From assembly GCF_051020955.1 (NCBI RefSeq), contig NC_135015.1, forward strand, positions 7,017,616-7,081,615: 64,000 bases of DNA, in the 5' to 3' direction. The notes under the pieces were generated by a model, which did not search any database, was not told the DNA's origin, and worked only from the letters and a program-made list of their open reading frames with translations. Positions 36,374-50,337 of the stretch are shown piece by piece; position 1 is the first letter of the stretch, and each line of letters starts with the position of its first letter. The translations under genes and the position numbers were made by a program. This stretch comes from Megalopta genalis. Taxonomy: Eukaryota; Arthropoda; Insecta; Hymenoptera; Halictidae.

Positions 36374-39300
36374 CTACTCTACGCCAATTTCATAATCTGA
36401 TGTTTGAGTAGAAATTAATGGTCCAATTGCTTCATCTCGACCTTGGTCATCATCTTCTTCATTGTTAGGAAGCTGTAAACAAAATTATATTTCCATTGTA
36501 TTTTGTAATATACGCGTTCCACTTATAATACTAAAACAAGTTACATTGGAAATACCTGTTTATTCCCAGAAGGGTCAGGTCTTGATTGATCTGCTTCTGC
36601 CAAATCTTCATTATAACCAGGTTTAATAGAATATAGTAATGGCAGAGTATATGCAAAATCAGTGGAAGGTGTTCCCTATAAAATATATATGAAGTATGAA
36701 ATGAAATCCAATTTCAAATATTTATTCGAATTAATGAAATAAAATTCACCGGCATGTCTAAATGCTCTAACAATGGTACATGTGCAGTTGGAGATGTTGA
36801 AGTCCCAGTTTGAGATGATACAATCAATTCCGCAATGGATGAATTATTTTCTGTACCAACATCCAATACTAGATCTATTTCAGAATCTTCGTCACTAGAT
36901 TGACAACTTTCACTAGCCGTTTGATCAGTCGTTTCATTCTGTAAAAAAGAATTATACTTCATATATAATGCACAAATAATGTCTAATGGAATTGTAAATG
37001 TGTTTTACATAATGTACAGACCAATGGATTGCTCAGAGGTTGCATATCCTGCAAAGAACGCAGTGATCTCAGTAGTCGAGGTCGTAGTTTGTGATCTTCA
37101 CTTATGTTTTTAATTTCTGTTAATACAGTTAGTAAATAATCTGGTTGCTTTTTATTTACTGAAATTAGTAAACTTAGAACTTCCCTCAATTCTGAACTAA
37201 ATAATAAATATGAAAATAAATATACTTAGATGCTTATAGAAGATAAAGTCGTTAAAATGGTACTGTAAATTAAGAAATACCTCGTGTTTTGAAGTGGATG
37301 TTCATCATTTATAACGGATGGTAATCGAAACGTTGAATGTGCTTCTTCCCAAAGATTATCGACCTGTTGTTGAGATACTTCATTTGTTAAAATATTGCTA
37401 CGTATCACGGTATTTTCTCTCTCTTGCTGTTGCAAGTTAGATGATAATTGCAAATTCAAAGAATATTGTACTTCTGCTGCACTTAGTGAAGGCAAAGGCA
37501 AATTATCAGCTCCTTGTTCCCGATTGCGTTTGTCCTTCCTTTAATTGAAATTCATCAGATATAATAATAAAAATTAGGTCTAAATATTTCTAACTAAATA
37601 ATTGATACAATTACACACATAAGAGAGGTATTGACGGTTGACATAGTAGTTCCAGCGGACGTTGCATTTGCAACGGCACCCGTTGTAGCATCAGTGACAG
37701 TTTTTGCATTCCCTGACAGCAAGTTTTGTCTGGAATAACTGAAAATTTCAAAAACAAGCAAATATTAATTCAATGTACAATCACTTCCAAAATATTCATA
37801 CCATGCATTATCAGCTAAAATTACTAATATAGAAACTTCATGTTCTGTTAAGTATTATGTATGAAAAAAACCAAAACAAAATCAGGACAAAAAATAAAGC
37901 ATCAGTTATTGCTGTTTGAACCATAATTGTTAGTCAGAATTACAATATTTCAATTCATTTAATTCTTCAACACGTTATTTTACATACCCATAGTTTACGT
38001 ACCCATATACTATCCTCATTTAGTTTCATATTCACTAACCATTGGACTATAGAATTAAAATCAACGGCGATTTATATGTGATATGGTATAAACGAGGGTA
38101 GTAATAAGTAAGAAGGACAAGACAAACAGTGTACAGATAGACTGTGAAGTTTATTATTTTATGCAATGATAAATTAGATTTACACAAAAATGAAAGATGG
38201 ATGTATACGATCTACTGATTATAACATACCTAAATATAATTAAAAAGTTGTATTCTTTTTTTAACAACATCCAATTGAAAAAGAAAAGAACATTGATTAA
38301 AAACTGAACTTCATAAATATGAAAACAAATCTTATATTGAATGATTACATGGTCTAAAAACTCCAATTTCGTATATGATACGATTGTATCTATATTGATA
38401 CAGATTACACTTTCACGGCACTAGGACAAATAATAGAAATCGTACCAATTAATTATACATGGATATTTCATTACCTTCTAAAATTATCCCAATAGTTGTT
38501 TGCTCTATTTCCAGGTGGTACTTGATTGTTCAGTTGCTGTTGTTGATGTTGAGAATTGACAGAAGTTGCTGTAGCATTGTGCGAGAATGCAGGAGAAGAG
38601 TTTGGTAATGACACCAAATTTGGTAGAGACGAACTTGGTGGCAATGTAGAATCTAATGTTTCACCAAGGTGATGAGCATTACGACTTAAATTAGAATATT
38701 CATCATTATTTTCACTATTATTACTTCGCTGCTGCAAGTGTGTTTGTCTCAATTGTGTTTGTAGCTGATTAATAGCTGTGCGCATGGCTTGTAATTCACG
38801 CTGTTGAGACCATAATAATTGACAGCATTGTTGTATTGTAGTACCCATCATCTGAAGCTGTTGAGCTTGAGACCCTAACACCAATTGCCGATAATATTCA
38901 GACGAACCTGAACAAAGTTATACACAACTCACAGTCGTTTGAAGTTCTTTAACATACGACATATCAAAAATCGTGATTCAACCGACAAAGTATGTTCAAA
39001 TTTAATATTTTTGAAAATAAGGTATAAAATTAAAAAAGATATGTTTTTGACTTATCTTTTCACCTTTTACGATTTATATAACGATTTTCAATGCATCTTG
39101 TATATCTTACCGTGTTGTAATTGATTTAATGGAGGTGGTGGATATGTCCACCAATTCCCACTGAAACCATTTTCAATTGCTGTTGTTTGAGCATTGTCCA
39201 TTAAATTTTCTGTCGATACATCATCTACACTTTGATCATTAGAGCCTCCTATATGCCACATGGTAAGAGCTTGTAGTTTAAATATAACAAGTTTGTAATG

Positions 39301-41967
39301 CTGTGATATACTTTACCTGTTACAGCAGAAGGAGGCCAAACGTTAGCAGGAGTACTTGTATTACTAATATGGGAATTAGAACTTCTATGGCTATTTAAAT
39401 CAGTTGGTCCTCCTAGATCGCGGTTGACGCTAGATGAATGTGACGAATCCTATTACCCCATAAAACAAAAGTGATATAAATATAGATTTTTATTTATCAA
39501 CGTGCACGAAAAAAACATTAAAAAGTACCTTCCGCATACGATCTTCAATTTGACGTATTTTTCCTTGAATTGGTAGAGCTTCTGAAGTACTATTATTGTC
39601 CAATTTTTTATCAGAGTTAGTTAATGCCGAGACTGATGGTGGAGGAGTCGAAATAGGAAAGCCAGTTGTCGAATTAGAAAGAGCTGTTGTTGATGTAACT
39701 GATGGTTGCTTTAATCGTTGTAATTCTACCCTAGTACTTTGTAATAAAGCAGATTGTTCTCGTAACTCTTGCGTAAAAGCCTACAAATAGAATAATCTAT
39801 AAATACAGTTCGTAACGTATATTTAAATTTATATCATGATTTTACCTGAATTTCTTCAACTGTAGGCCTATTTTCTATGTTTCTACTTTTTTCGTAACTC
39901 TTTTCATCAACATCATTTTGTCCATCAAACGCAATGTTTGATCCATTTTCTTCTTCATTAGAATTTAAAGCAGCTGCTATATCACCATTTAAATCTACTT
40001 CTTGTTCAGGGTCAGAGTTCGAATCGAGACATTCGCGGGCTCTTGTCACTTCATCCATCAATGCTGTCAAATGAGCAAGTTGTGCTTTCATAGCTTCTAA
40101 TTCAGCAGCTTTATCTCTTATACAATTTCTTGAACCTTCGGAACTCTAAAATATACACATGATAAATGATAATACATTCCAATTTCAGTTACGTTATACT
40201 ATAAAAAATGGTATACTAACACAGCTGCCCCTATCAGACATTTCCATTGCATGCAGTTCTGCGACAATGTGATCCATGCGTTTTTTCTTTGATTGAAGTT
40301 CAGCTAATTTTGCTGTTGCAGATTCCAGTTGTTCAACATTTACAACGGGTAATGATGGGCTTAAAGTAACTTCATTTTGATTTTCTTGTTGTATAAGAGC
40401 TTGTTGAGCTTGGCGTGCTTCATTCAATTTGTCTGTAACACTTAATTGCATTCCAACAACACTAGCTTGATGTTTCATTAAGCGTGAAAGCTTCCTCTGC
40501 AATTCTTCCGCCTTACGGAGTTTATTTTCTCTACTAAAATCGCCATTTTCATCTCCATTCTGGACAGAAATTGTTGAATAGAATATACTGAATTAAAAAT
40601 ATAAATATATGTAGATTTTGTAATAACCTCAAAGAACAGTTCATGGTTATCATATTGCTCCAAAAGTCTGGATAATTTTCTTTCGCTATCATAAAGATCC
40701 TCCAACATGGTGCCCAATTTTTCGTTTAGTGCTTGTGCTCTCTAGAATATAATATTATAAATATAATAAATGTGTACATATAAATACTGTTTCATATTAT
40801 TATTGATTTTATACAGACTTACAGGATCGGTGGACTGAACAAGCGAATCCATCAGTGTTGATGTAACTCTGATACATTCTGATATCTTATTTAAACTAGC
40901 TCCTACTTGACTTCTGTCAGGCTGTAACAGATGAATGTATATTTACTTATACATTTATTAATGTTAATAATGATTACAATTTACCATTTTTTCAACATTA
41001 GAAGGTTTCCTTCCTTCAAATTGTGAAGGTGATTGAGTTTGAGCATCTGTAGGTGGACCCATCTTTTGCCAATGTGTGAATTCCTCTGCACTGTAATTGT
41101 ATGGTCGTCCACAGGTATATGATGCTGTGATAACAATAAGGAAAATATTAATTAATTGCAGTGTGAAAATATGGAGACATAAAAATTTAAATATATTTAC
41201 CAAATTCAGATATATCTTGATAAGATGTTGATGGTACAGAAGGAACTGATCTTGTATTACTATTCTTTGTTATCCTTAAATGTTTCCTTTCACTAACTGG
41301 TTTCCAGTCAAGTTGGTACTATTGCATGTAATTGTTAAATTAAAGAAACTTATTAGGTGTACAATGCAATGATTTCTAGAAATGGTCAGTGAAATAATGT
41401 AACCCTACTGTCTCGAGGTAGAATTGTATCTGGATACGTATTCTTAGAGAGAACTTCCCCACTATTCAGCTATCTATTAATAGATTATCTTCTAAAATGC
41501 TATATACAGATGCAGCATAAAGTTTTCATTTACGAAGTTCAAATTACATCAATTTAAGAAAGATTTCACATTTAAATTTATATTTGATTATTTTTAATGT
41601 ATAAAATTCTTTAACATGTTTAAATTACAGTGTATAGATTAAATTACAATAAAATTATTTCAACACATTTATGTGGAATACGATATTATTTAATTTGTTC
41701 TATTAATTTAAAAATATAACATAATAATTTATATTATGGTAAATAGACTACTATATCATAAAATAAATATTTTACATAAAAATTAGAGGTATTATAATTA
41801 TTTTCAAGTCAATTTACCAAATTGTTAGTATGCTGTGCACGTCCATAATAAATGGAATGGTTTACAAATGGATTAACAGCAGACCGTTCTCTATTTCTAT
41901 CATTTCTTCTATTGCTTTTTGGAAGTGTGCCTGTATTCCGTGGACCATCATTAAAACCAGATGACAT
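36374..41967 (-). CDS. PCM1-like: PCM1-like centriolar satellite scaffold protein (17 coding exons, about 1,058 aa)
   Basis: Exons in transcript order: 41967-41818, 41318-41201, 41124-40985, 40921-40823, 40741-40628, 40559-40221, 40145-39846, 39780-39529, 39449-39317, 39248-39111, 38907-38475, 37738-37619, 37538-37281, 37196-37022, 36938-36750, 36675-36556, 36472-36374. All junctions are GT-AG, phases agree, and the sum is 1,059 codons including TAG. Helical, Leu/Gln/Glu-rich segments likely to be coiled coils lie near residues 170-205, 225-320 and 340-375. A Gln-rich stretch lies at about 600-665. YWDNFR (exon 11) joins SYSRQNLL (exon 12) at about residue 738, a motif I associate with PCM1. 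PCM1 scaffolds centriolar satellites, the granules around centrosomes and cilia bases; vertebrate PCM1 is about 2,000 aa, so this is a short form. Uncertain points are the weak GTCTGT donor after exon 14 and the exon 12/13 join (37619/37538, or alternatively 37615/37534). Confidence 0.88.
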
Positions 41968-41993
41968 GATTTTTTCTTTGTAAATGTTCTTAC

Positions 41994-42200
41994 ACTGTTG
42001 AAAAAGTATTTTTCTTTGTTCACTGGCTTTTCACAGTTAACCTTGCTACACAAGTGTTACCGCCATATTATTTCAGAATCTATTTATTGCATATTAAAAA
42101 GAATATAGTGTCATTTACCTGTCCAAATCGATGAACCGACTATGCAGAAAGGTGCATGCCAGACAAATATTAAGTAGTAACTGAGGCAGTTCTGGTTCCG
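41994..42200 (-). other. Probable 5' UTR with a short intron, PCM1-like gene
   Basis: Upstream of the ATG at 41967 the minus strand shows an acceptor CAACAG| (exon from 41994) and, 124 bp further upstream, a donor GGACAG|GTAAAT (exon end 42119). This suggests a non-coding first exon from about 42200 to 42119 and a small 5' UTR intron. The transcription start is not visible, so the outer limit is approximate. This rests on splice-site inspection only. Confidence 0.4.
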
Positions 42201-42209
42201 TCAAATGTT

Positions 42210-45200
42210 ATGAACGGGATAGCATTAAAAGTATAAAGCGGTATTCACGAGACTCTTACGTCAAAATACTTGGCAGGCTAATAAAAAGAATAGGATATAC
42301 TATAAATAAGTTAGGGCATTGACGTATTTACCGTGACGATTATAAGAATATATCGATTGTAGTGCAATCAAAATCACTTCCAGTTACCCACATCTACGGC
42401 CATTTTTAAATACTGACATGTTGTTTGGTTGCAAAACAAGACATGTGTTACCATACCATATCCAGGGATTTGCGTACATATGTACTACATATATTAGTTA
42501 GTCGTTATTCAGGCAATAGTAGTTTACACTGTATTGATATAAATAAAAGAAGAGAGAGAGAATTACAGAATTTGTACAACGATCTATTATTTATTGCTAT
42601 ATCAATAATTTGATGTTTCTACCGTCAAAACAAGACATTAGCATTGTATATAAAATATTATTTCAAGAAGACGTAAAATACATAATATCATACATTTAAT
42701 CATTATTAAAATGTAATACATAATTATTTAATTTCCTTAAAGTATGTTTTTATAAGTCATCTTATGTAAATCGCATAATATACAATATCATATCGACATG
42801 TACATAACAATTTTCTAATGTGTTTTGCAGTCACTTTGTATTCTGTACGTTTTTTACATTGAATATTCCTTTGACACTTTTTTCAACCTATCATAAGACA
42901 AATCATTATGGGTGGTTCTCTTAGTGTTTCACTATTCAGAATGGTAATTGATTGCAACGATATATGTATGCATATATGTATATATGCCCTAATCTATAGA
43001 TGAATTGAATAAATATGTAAATCGCGTATTTTATTGGTTCTGAAGATCCGATAAATAGATATTAATCAGCATAGCATGGAAATTATTTCTGTGATTAAAT
43101 CTGTGATCTACGTATATGTACATCTATTTACAATTCTATATAGTTTATTTTGTAAAAATTTAATTAACAATATTTACTACCGCTGCGTTAAAGCCACATT
43201 CATACAGGATAACCAAAGCATAAAAATAGACATCAGATCCTATAGATTTTTGTGCTTTAAGCTAACTACATTACCGACTTACAAATCCGCATGTGTATCA
43301 TAGTTCGATAAGGTAATCGTCTCAGGTCCCGAAAGTGTATCAAGTGCACGATCTATTCTTATATCATGTCTGTGGTAATATTCGTGAGTCAGTATGTGTC
43401 GCCACCTGACTACCGATGAGAAGAATTAATCTGAGCGCAACGTTGCATCATGACTCCCTCGTGAAGAAGGAATACCCGTGTTTCGCGCCAATAGTCTGAG
43501 GGGTTAATAATAAATAAACCGATTCCGTCACATATTACGTTACTGCTATATGCTTTACATACAGTACTCAGAATCAAGACAGTGTCTATGACACACGGCG
43601 TGGATCTCAATGGTGTTCTATATGTGACTGCTTGCGTTGCTTCCTTGTATTCATCACGAGCTACAACCGATCCGCGCAGATCCTTTAATCGTTTCAAATA
43701 AAAGAGAGAGGCAAACAAAAATTGTATGTAAGCTTGACAAGGTTTCCCAAGGTGTATTGGCGCCGACGATCCCTACGGATCGTCGTTGTTGCTATTCGCC
43801 GTATGTTCGTATTGCGTCGGAACACACAGCACTGTACATTTTCGTACGAAACCAGTTTACCCGGTAGCAGCACGACGAGTGTGTACTAGTGGATACATTT
43901 TCTGTGTGTGTGCAAGTGCATGCCGTGCAGCTTCCTTCGGGTTTACCTGGATTTATCTACCGACGCTGTGAAATGCTGACAAGCTGGCGACATGAATGCG
44001 GCAGTATAGTTCATACGGTCACACCGCACGGTCCCTGTGAGTACTATTCTTTTCTGTATATACATATGTACGTTCCATTACCTTTGGTACTCGAACAGCG
44101 TGTACACAAAACATTGGAGGTTATATCCCGTATGGTCTACGTTTGAAGTTTACGGAGGACAGAATAGGTAGAAAGTAAGAGGCACGATACGAGGACGATA
44201 AGATGTTTTGTATATATATATTCGTTTAAATAATTCATTCATGAAAATTGTGTTCTCCCATTTAATAATCTTTCGCGTGACGGAATGTATGTTACGATTT
44301 TTTTGACTATTGACAGAATCTTCTAGTATACGGATACATATGTACATGTTCAAGGTCGTTTACTCAATGGATACCTTAGGATTTTAAGTTGTAGGATGCG
44401 TAGATTTTCGGAGAACATTTTGTATTTTCGTCCATGAACATTATACATATATTAAAAAATTTAAATATGTTTATTAAGGAAGGAAATCGAATATGTAATA
44501 GTGTCTGGATCGTTCAAAAACAGAAAAATCAAAAAAAAGGTGCGAATCAATTAAGGTGTATTCCGTAGCTAGAAATTTCGGGAGAGGGAGGGTTTGAGTG
44601 AGAAATTAAATATAACAATTCTCGAGCCTTGAAACATTTTGATGTCATAATTTTATAAAAATCGTTAATATCGCTAGTATTCAGAATTGATTCGTACTGT
44701 GATTCAATGATCTCCTTTCACTGCGCCAGGTATGTCCGTCGAGAATGAGTCACTGATGAAATATTTACTATACACACTGTATTTTCCGACGGACAACAAA
44801 TAACGCGTCGATATTTCAAGAATTTATATCAGTTACAAAATATTTTTCACTCATAAAAATGGACATTTATACGTATAGAGAATCCTACTATTTTTTAGAC
44901 AGTGACGAGTTTTGCTGCTGGCGTCTTGAGAAATTAAGTTTAAGGACTCCGTGTCAACAAATACGATAACGCGAATTAAAGACAATTGCACTTGACACGG
45001 ATCAGACGTTACCGCCAACGCTCTCGTGCTTCCTTTAATTTGTGCAATGATTATACAAGGGCAGCTCGATGAAAACAGTGGTAGAAGAAATTTCTTATCG
45101 AAGAATATGGCATTACGTCATACATGCACACTACCATACTGACAAATTAGAATGCTAACAAAGTATTACATAACGATTTTTGCCCTTGCCGTAAGCTGAA

Positions 45201-46700
45201 TGTTAAATATTTATACATGTTGACGGCTAAACCATCAACCATAAACGATCTACTCGGATCAAATTTAGCGAAAGCCGAAAGGCTTGGATAAATCATTTCG
45301 CTTTACAACATTTCGCGTTTTATGAAATCTAATAAAATTTAGTCTGTTTACATTTCCATAAAAATCAATTTTTATCTCGATATGTGGATAAGACGATAAA
45401 TAAGTGCAGTAATTGTGGTCAATAATGGTTGTAGTAACTACAAGGTAATTACGTTTGCAATTTTGAAAAATTATATTTGCGATATCCTAGTGCGAATGCC
45501 TTTGTGTTTGTCGCAGTTTAGCATGACTACTTGTTGCATAATGCATCGATCACGCTGGCCTGATAGAGCTGCCTGTCCATAGCGTCTTCGCTGCATCCTT
45601 CCTTGTGAGACACCCAATCGGTCAGCGTGACCTGTGAGACACCCAGTACATGCGCCGCGTGCTCACACACATACACATTTCGTTTCTTTCATTCAACAAT
45701 ATGGACTTGGTGACCTTGTGATAATTTCACCCCCGAAATGATCGATAAACTGGTAGCGTGTAACGTTAAACATGAGCATCGATCTACGCCACCGTCCGTC
45801 CATCCATTTCTCGCCTACTCGGGCCACGAAAGAGAAATCAAAGTTCAGGTGAAGCTGACTTTTCACCGTGCATGCTGGGTGCACAGGTCCTTTTAATATT
45901 GGATGCACCGATGTTCGAATTGCATACTGCTTGGGCCAATGGATTTGCCGAACATAGTCATTAAAATTTCAGTTAATAATTTAATGAGACCTACACTGCT
46001 GCCTCCGATAACGTAGCTTCGATTGTATGCAGATTCTGTTATCGGAAAATTTCAATATTAAGTTATTTCGAATCAATTTTCATATTTAGCATGCCTTTAT
46101 AATTTCCATTATCATATATGCAAATAACGCATCGGATAACAATGCAAGCTCATAGACAATGCGTATATTTAAAGACATTTTGCGCGTTTTTCGATGTGAG
46201 ACTATTTGCGATTTCTTCGTCGACTCGCTATTATAGTAGTTCTATTTGAATAGGGATGATTTAACGGTGGTTTATTTCTCCAGAAACTTTGCTCTTTTAT
46301 CGTAGATTACTTTGAGAAGTCAGTGTAACACGGAATCAATTGTTCATTACGTGAATCGCATATGCTGCGGAACGTTCGCCAACTTTTCATTTCGTTGCTG
46401 CAATTTCTTAAGTTTATTTCCCTAAAGAACGGGGACGGCTTTTGTTTCTGTCCCGGTAAATTTTAGTGGATACTATTAAAATCCGTTTGGCAAAAATCCT
46501 TCTGCCGCAAAATCATTTGCGGCATTTCTCTGTTTATCACGATTCTGTGCCAAAATTGATCATATCGAGGACTATTTGGAAGAATTGCATAAAATATTAC
46601 TAAGAAACTTCTATCTCATCGATGATCTGGTTTCAAATTAGCAGGTATCGATGATAATATAAATCCTGAATATTCCTAAATATTCTCGGTATAGTCATTT
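42210..46700. other. AT-rich intergenic DNA, no gene seen
   Basis: Upstream of the PCM1-like gene. Contains short TA-rich runs, a 9-bp hairpin at 43764-43785 (CGACGATCC / GGATCGTCG) and a 13-bp direct repeat TGTGAGACACCCA at 45604 and 45633. No supported exon. Confidence 0.5.
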
Positions 46701-46708
46701 GAGATAAG

Positions 46709-46820
46709 TACAGTAAAATCTCGCGGGCTGTCGCCGGGATCGAATTGGAAGGCGTCAGCTCTAGTATACATATGAAGATATCATTCTTCGAGCCTCGCGG
46801 CTCGCCTTTATAGTTACCGA
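46709..46820. mobile_element. Left half of a mariner-like MITE, copy 4
   Basis: Begins TACAGTAAAATCTCGCGG and continues to CGAGCCTCGCGGCTCGCCTT, matching the left arm of the family, then ends at the GA microsatellite. No right arm is seen after the microsatellite, so it is a truncated copy. Confidence 0.5.
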
Positions 46821-46827
46821 CACTTCG

Positions 46828-46841
46828 TGAGAGAGAGAGCA

Positions 46842-46875
<34 letters not shown>

Positions 46876-46911
46876 GAAGAAAGAAATAGAGAGAGAGAGA
46901 GAGAAAGAAAT

Positions 46912-46942
<31 letters not shown>

Positions 46943-46949
46943 GAAAGAA

Positions 46950-46990
<41 letters not shown>

Positions 46991-46999
46991 GAAAGAAAT

Positions 47000-47056
<57 letters not shown>

Positions 47057-47108
47057 GAGAGAGAGAGAGAGAAATAGAGAGAGAGAGAATAGAGAGAGAG
47101 AGAGAGAA

Positions 47109-47161
<53 letters not shown>
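46828..47161. repeat. GA microsatellite with interspersed GAAGAAAGAAATA blocks
   Basis: About 330 bp of (GA)n, interrupted repeatedly by GGAAGAAAGAAATAGAG. The complementary strand reads as Leu/Ser repeats, which is an artefact of the dinucleotide. Confidence 0.95.
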
Positions 47162-47162
<1 letters not shown>

Positions 47163-47167
<5 letters not shown>

Positions 47168-49173
47168 CTCGGGTCGAGCGGAACTTCCTGGAAAGGCAGC
47201 GGCCAGCACCGATGGCAGCCGGTATACATTACTATGAAATTACAATGAAGTCGACTTTGCGATTGGTTGCTTACTCGGTGTTGATTGATAGCTTGAGTCC
47301 GATAGAGCTTTTGAACGCTCACTCATTGTCATCTAACTCTATATGTATATGTTTTCATAGAGATAACAATATGTATACGTAAAATAGACGAGACAGGTTT
47401 TTATAAGGTAGAAAAGTTAATTTACAAATTTCATTGTTAAAGACAGTTCAAAATGCATTCAACTTTTAATTAGAGTAACGAGAATAATTTTTTTAATAAA
47501 AAATTTCAATAGATTCTAATTACTGTAGTACATATTTTATACATTTTATTAAAATACTTTTTGTTACCGTGTGTGCAGAGAACAAAATGTGAAATAAATT
47601 GATATATTCAACTCTGTAGACATGGTAAATAATCCGTCTTTAACGAAAAAGTAATTAATCGTGTAGAATATGTTCGTTCATATATTCCAATTTTAATACT
47701 GAAACATATAATATATGATATCATTAATTTTATCTAAAATTTCCTTCGCGAACTTAATTGGTTTGATTTGTGAGAATTTCATACGTACAGTTTTAATTTG
47801 TTGTTTGTCTGCTATAACGTACCGTTCAAAAAACACAGATAATTCAATATTTAAATGAACGCATTCTGATTGAATTGATCCGCGTACAGAAAACAGATGC
47901 GTAATCCACGCATGTGCACGGTAGTACAGACAATTGAAAGGTTTGGACGGTGCCAATTACAAAAACGTGATTTGGGCCAATGCCTACACGCGTGCTTAAA
48001 ATGAAATTCAGCGTTGCCGTTTATTTTCGAACACAATGTTTACTGTAGATAAAACATTTGACAGTTTAAATGAAGCACTAAATTCCAAAATCAATTATAT
48101 TTTTTCAATGTTCTGTATAGTTCTTTTTTCTGTTTCGAAGCATAAAATATATATATAACACTCAGATTTATTAGGTAATCTTTCTAAAAAATAATGTGTT
48201 TAAGATAGGTGTTGCGGTATTGAATATAGTATCAGATCTATCTGGTTCATCTGGCTCGTAGTAATTTTACCAAGTATGTAAAGAAGAAAAGAACGATTTT
48301 TTACTAATCGCACAGGCAATATCAGTGCATTTTGACTTTATTCTCCAATGAGAGTCGTAGCCACAATCGAGAAGATACACAGTAATATTATTGATAACAA
48401 ACCAGTGGTGCGATTAGATTGCGCATTTTATGTATAATATCTAATATCCGCATTTTAAAAGCACAGTGTTAAAAGCACAAAAAAACAGTCGATTCCTGAC
48501 TAGTTCAGTGCAAGTTCGCGGCCAAATCGTGATAATGTGAATGTGTTCTAACAATTGATCACCGTTATTTTTTAATTCGAGCGGTTTTGTCATCATCGAG
48601 GGTGAGAGCCCGTGAGTAAGCTGACTTTCGTAGAAGCCTTTCGTCATCGTGAGAGTAGTTCTAATGTTGGCATAGATATTGATGCAACAAGGAGCAAAGC
48701 GATCTAATGCATTTTCAGAATCAGAGTGAAACAATGGAACATAGTAAATCGTTGACTTCCTGAAAACTTACAAAATAAAGTTTCCGGTATATGAAAGCTG
48801 TTTGCATGATCATCTACAACTTGTTCGTTTAGCGTGTCACTTCCCGAGCGGGAAATCAATTAATGAAATTGGGGAACGAATTGTAATTTTCCTAGTTCAC
48901 TCTATGATTTCGTTTTCGTGTGACAAACCTATTTCCAGAAGGGTGCGGCATCGTACGATATGTTTTGCCAAACACATTCAACAGTGTCCGTGACCGCAAA
49001 CACGAAACCCTCAACGTAAATACATTACCGCACCTTTGTGTACGCACCCATAAGGGCCACTCCTTGTTACACGATTCATCCGCGGTATGTATCTGCTTCC
49101 ATGCCCGATTCGATATGCAATTTTTATCAGTGAACCGACTGCGAGAATCCTTTTCGAGATTTGTTGTTTCGCT
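47163..49173. other. AT-rich intergenic DNA, nothing supported
   Basis: Frames are short (97 codons or fewer) without motifs or splice context. No repeats stand out. Confidence 0.5.
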
Positions 49174-49463
49174 TTAACCCTAGAAAGATAACCATATGAC
49201 AACGTACGTAAAAGATAACCATACGCTTCAGAGGCGCATGCTTTTCTAAGGCGTCAATTTTATACTAACAATGGATATTTATTTAAGTTAATCTAGTCAT
49301 TTTAAAGGTTTGGCATTATTGTAAAAATAAAATGCATTTATATTATATTTTTTTATATTTTAAGTAATTTTAAACTTAAATCACTAGACCTCTATGAAAA
49401 ATTAACAAAAATCAACAGTCTTCGCAGGCGCCTCTGCGACGTAGGTTATCTTTCTCGGGTTAA
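49174..49463. mobile_element. TTAA-bounded MITE, GGTTATCTTTCT family (290 bp)
   Basis: Left end TTAACCCTAGAAAGATAACC; right end complements to TTAACCCGAGAAAGATAACC, a 20-bp inverted repeat with one mismatch. The interior is AT-rich, with AAAGATAACCATA repeated near the left end and complementary GAGGCGC / GCGCCTC segments near both ends. Confidence 0.7.
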
Positions 49464-50337
49464 AGGGGTGAAACTATCATATTGGAAAATAACGAAACTA
49501 TCGTTTGTGAAATCGTCAGCGATCGAATTAAATTTTGCTAAAAGTAGTTTCTTATTGCACGAAGTGTCATAAACATCGAGTCACGGTTGGGAATATGTAT
49601 CTCGTTCCGTTCCACTTGTTACTTCTATCATAATTAAGTCATTTTCCTCGAGATTATTTTCAAAGTCAAAGAAACGCGAATCGATGTCTCGTATCTCTTC
49701 CTTTTCCGTCGGATATCAGTCGAAATATAGATTCAGATTGTCTATGGAATTTAATATCTACAATAACAGATCGGAACGGAAACAGTGAGACAAGGGTATA
49801 CATCCAGAAGTTGGGCCTTTACGTTGATTTTTATCGATGCGACGAAGTTATACTCTGGAGGGTTGACATTTTCTAAGCTTCTAAAGTGTAATGGCCTTAG
49901 TAGTTCCGGAGGTATAACACTGTTAAAGGGCAACGTCTAATAATAAAGGTTTCGGCACATCAGCTGTTTATGCATTTTGGCTGTCATCATGATGGACACA
50001 TCAAATTATCTAAAATCGATGAAGCTCAATTATCAGGCGACTTCTTGATCGCTTCTATACGTTTCGATCAATTTGGTTCTGCTATATGTACCTATGGTAC
50101 TCTCCGCGTTACTCTTAATTTTATGGAACACCAATTCATTACTCTGCAAGCAATCTTCGACGGGAACGTCGATCAAGATCCAATGAATGTCTTATAAAGT
50201 TTCCTATCATACCTTCGATAACTAGCGGCGAAATTGATAGTACTGTTGGAGCAATACAGTAACAGTTCTTTCCCTCGAACGACGTTTTCAGAATCACCCT
50301 TTAAGAAATTCAATGTAAGAAAATCAAATTTTCAACT

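Noticed and set aside
46633..47322. Open frames of 229 and 131 codons rich in Leu/Ser on the minus strand
   Set aside because: They are the GA microsatellite plus half of a MITE; no coding signal.
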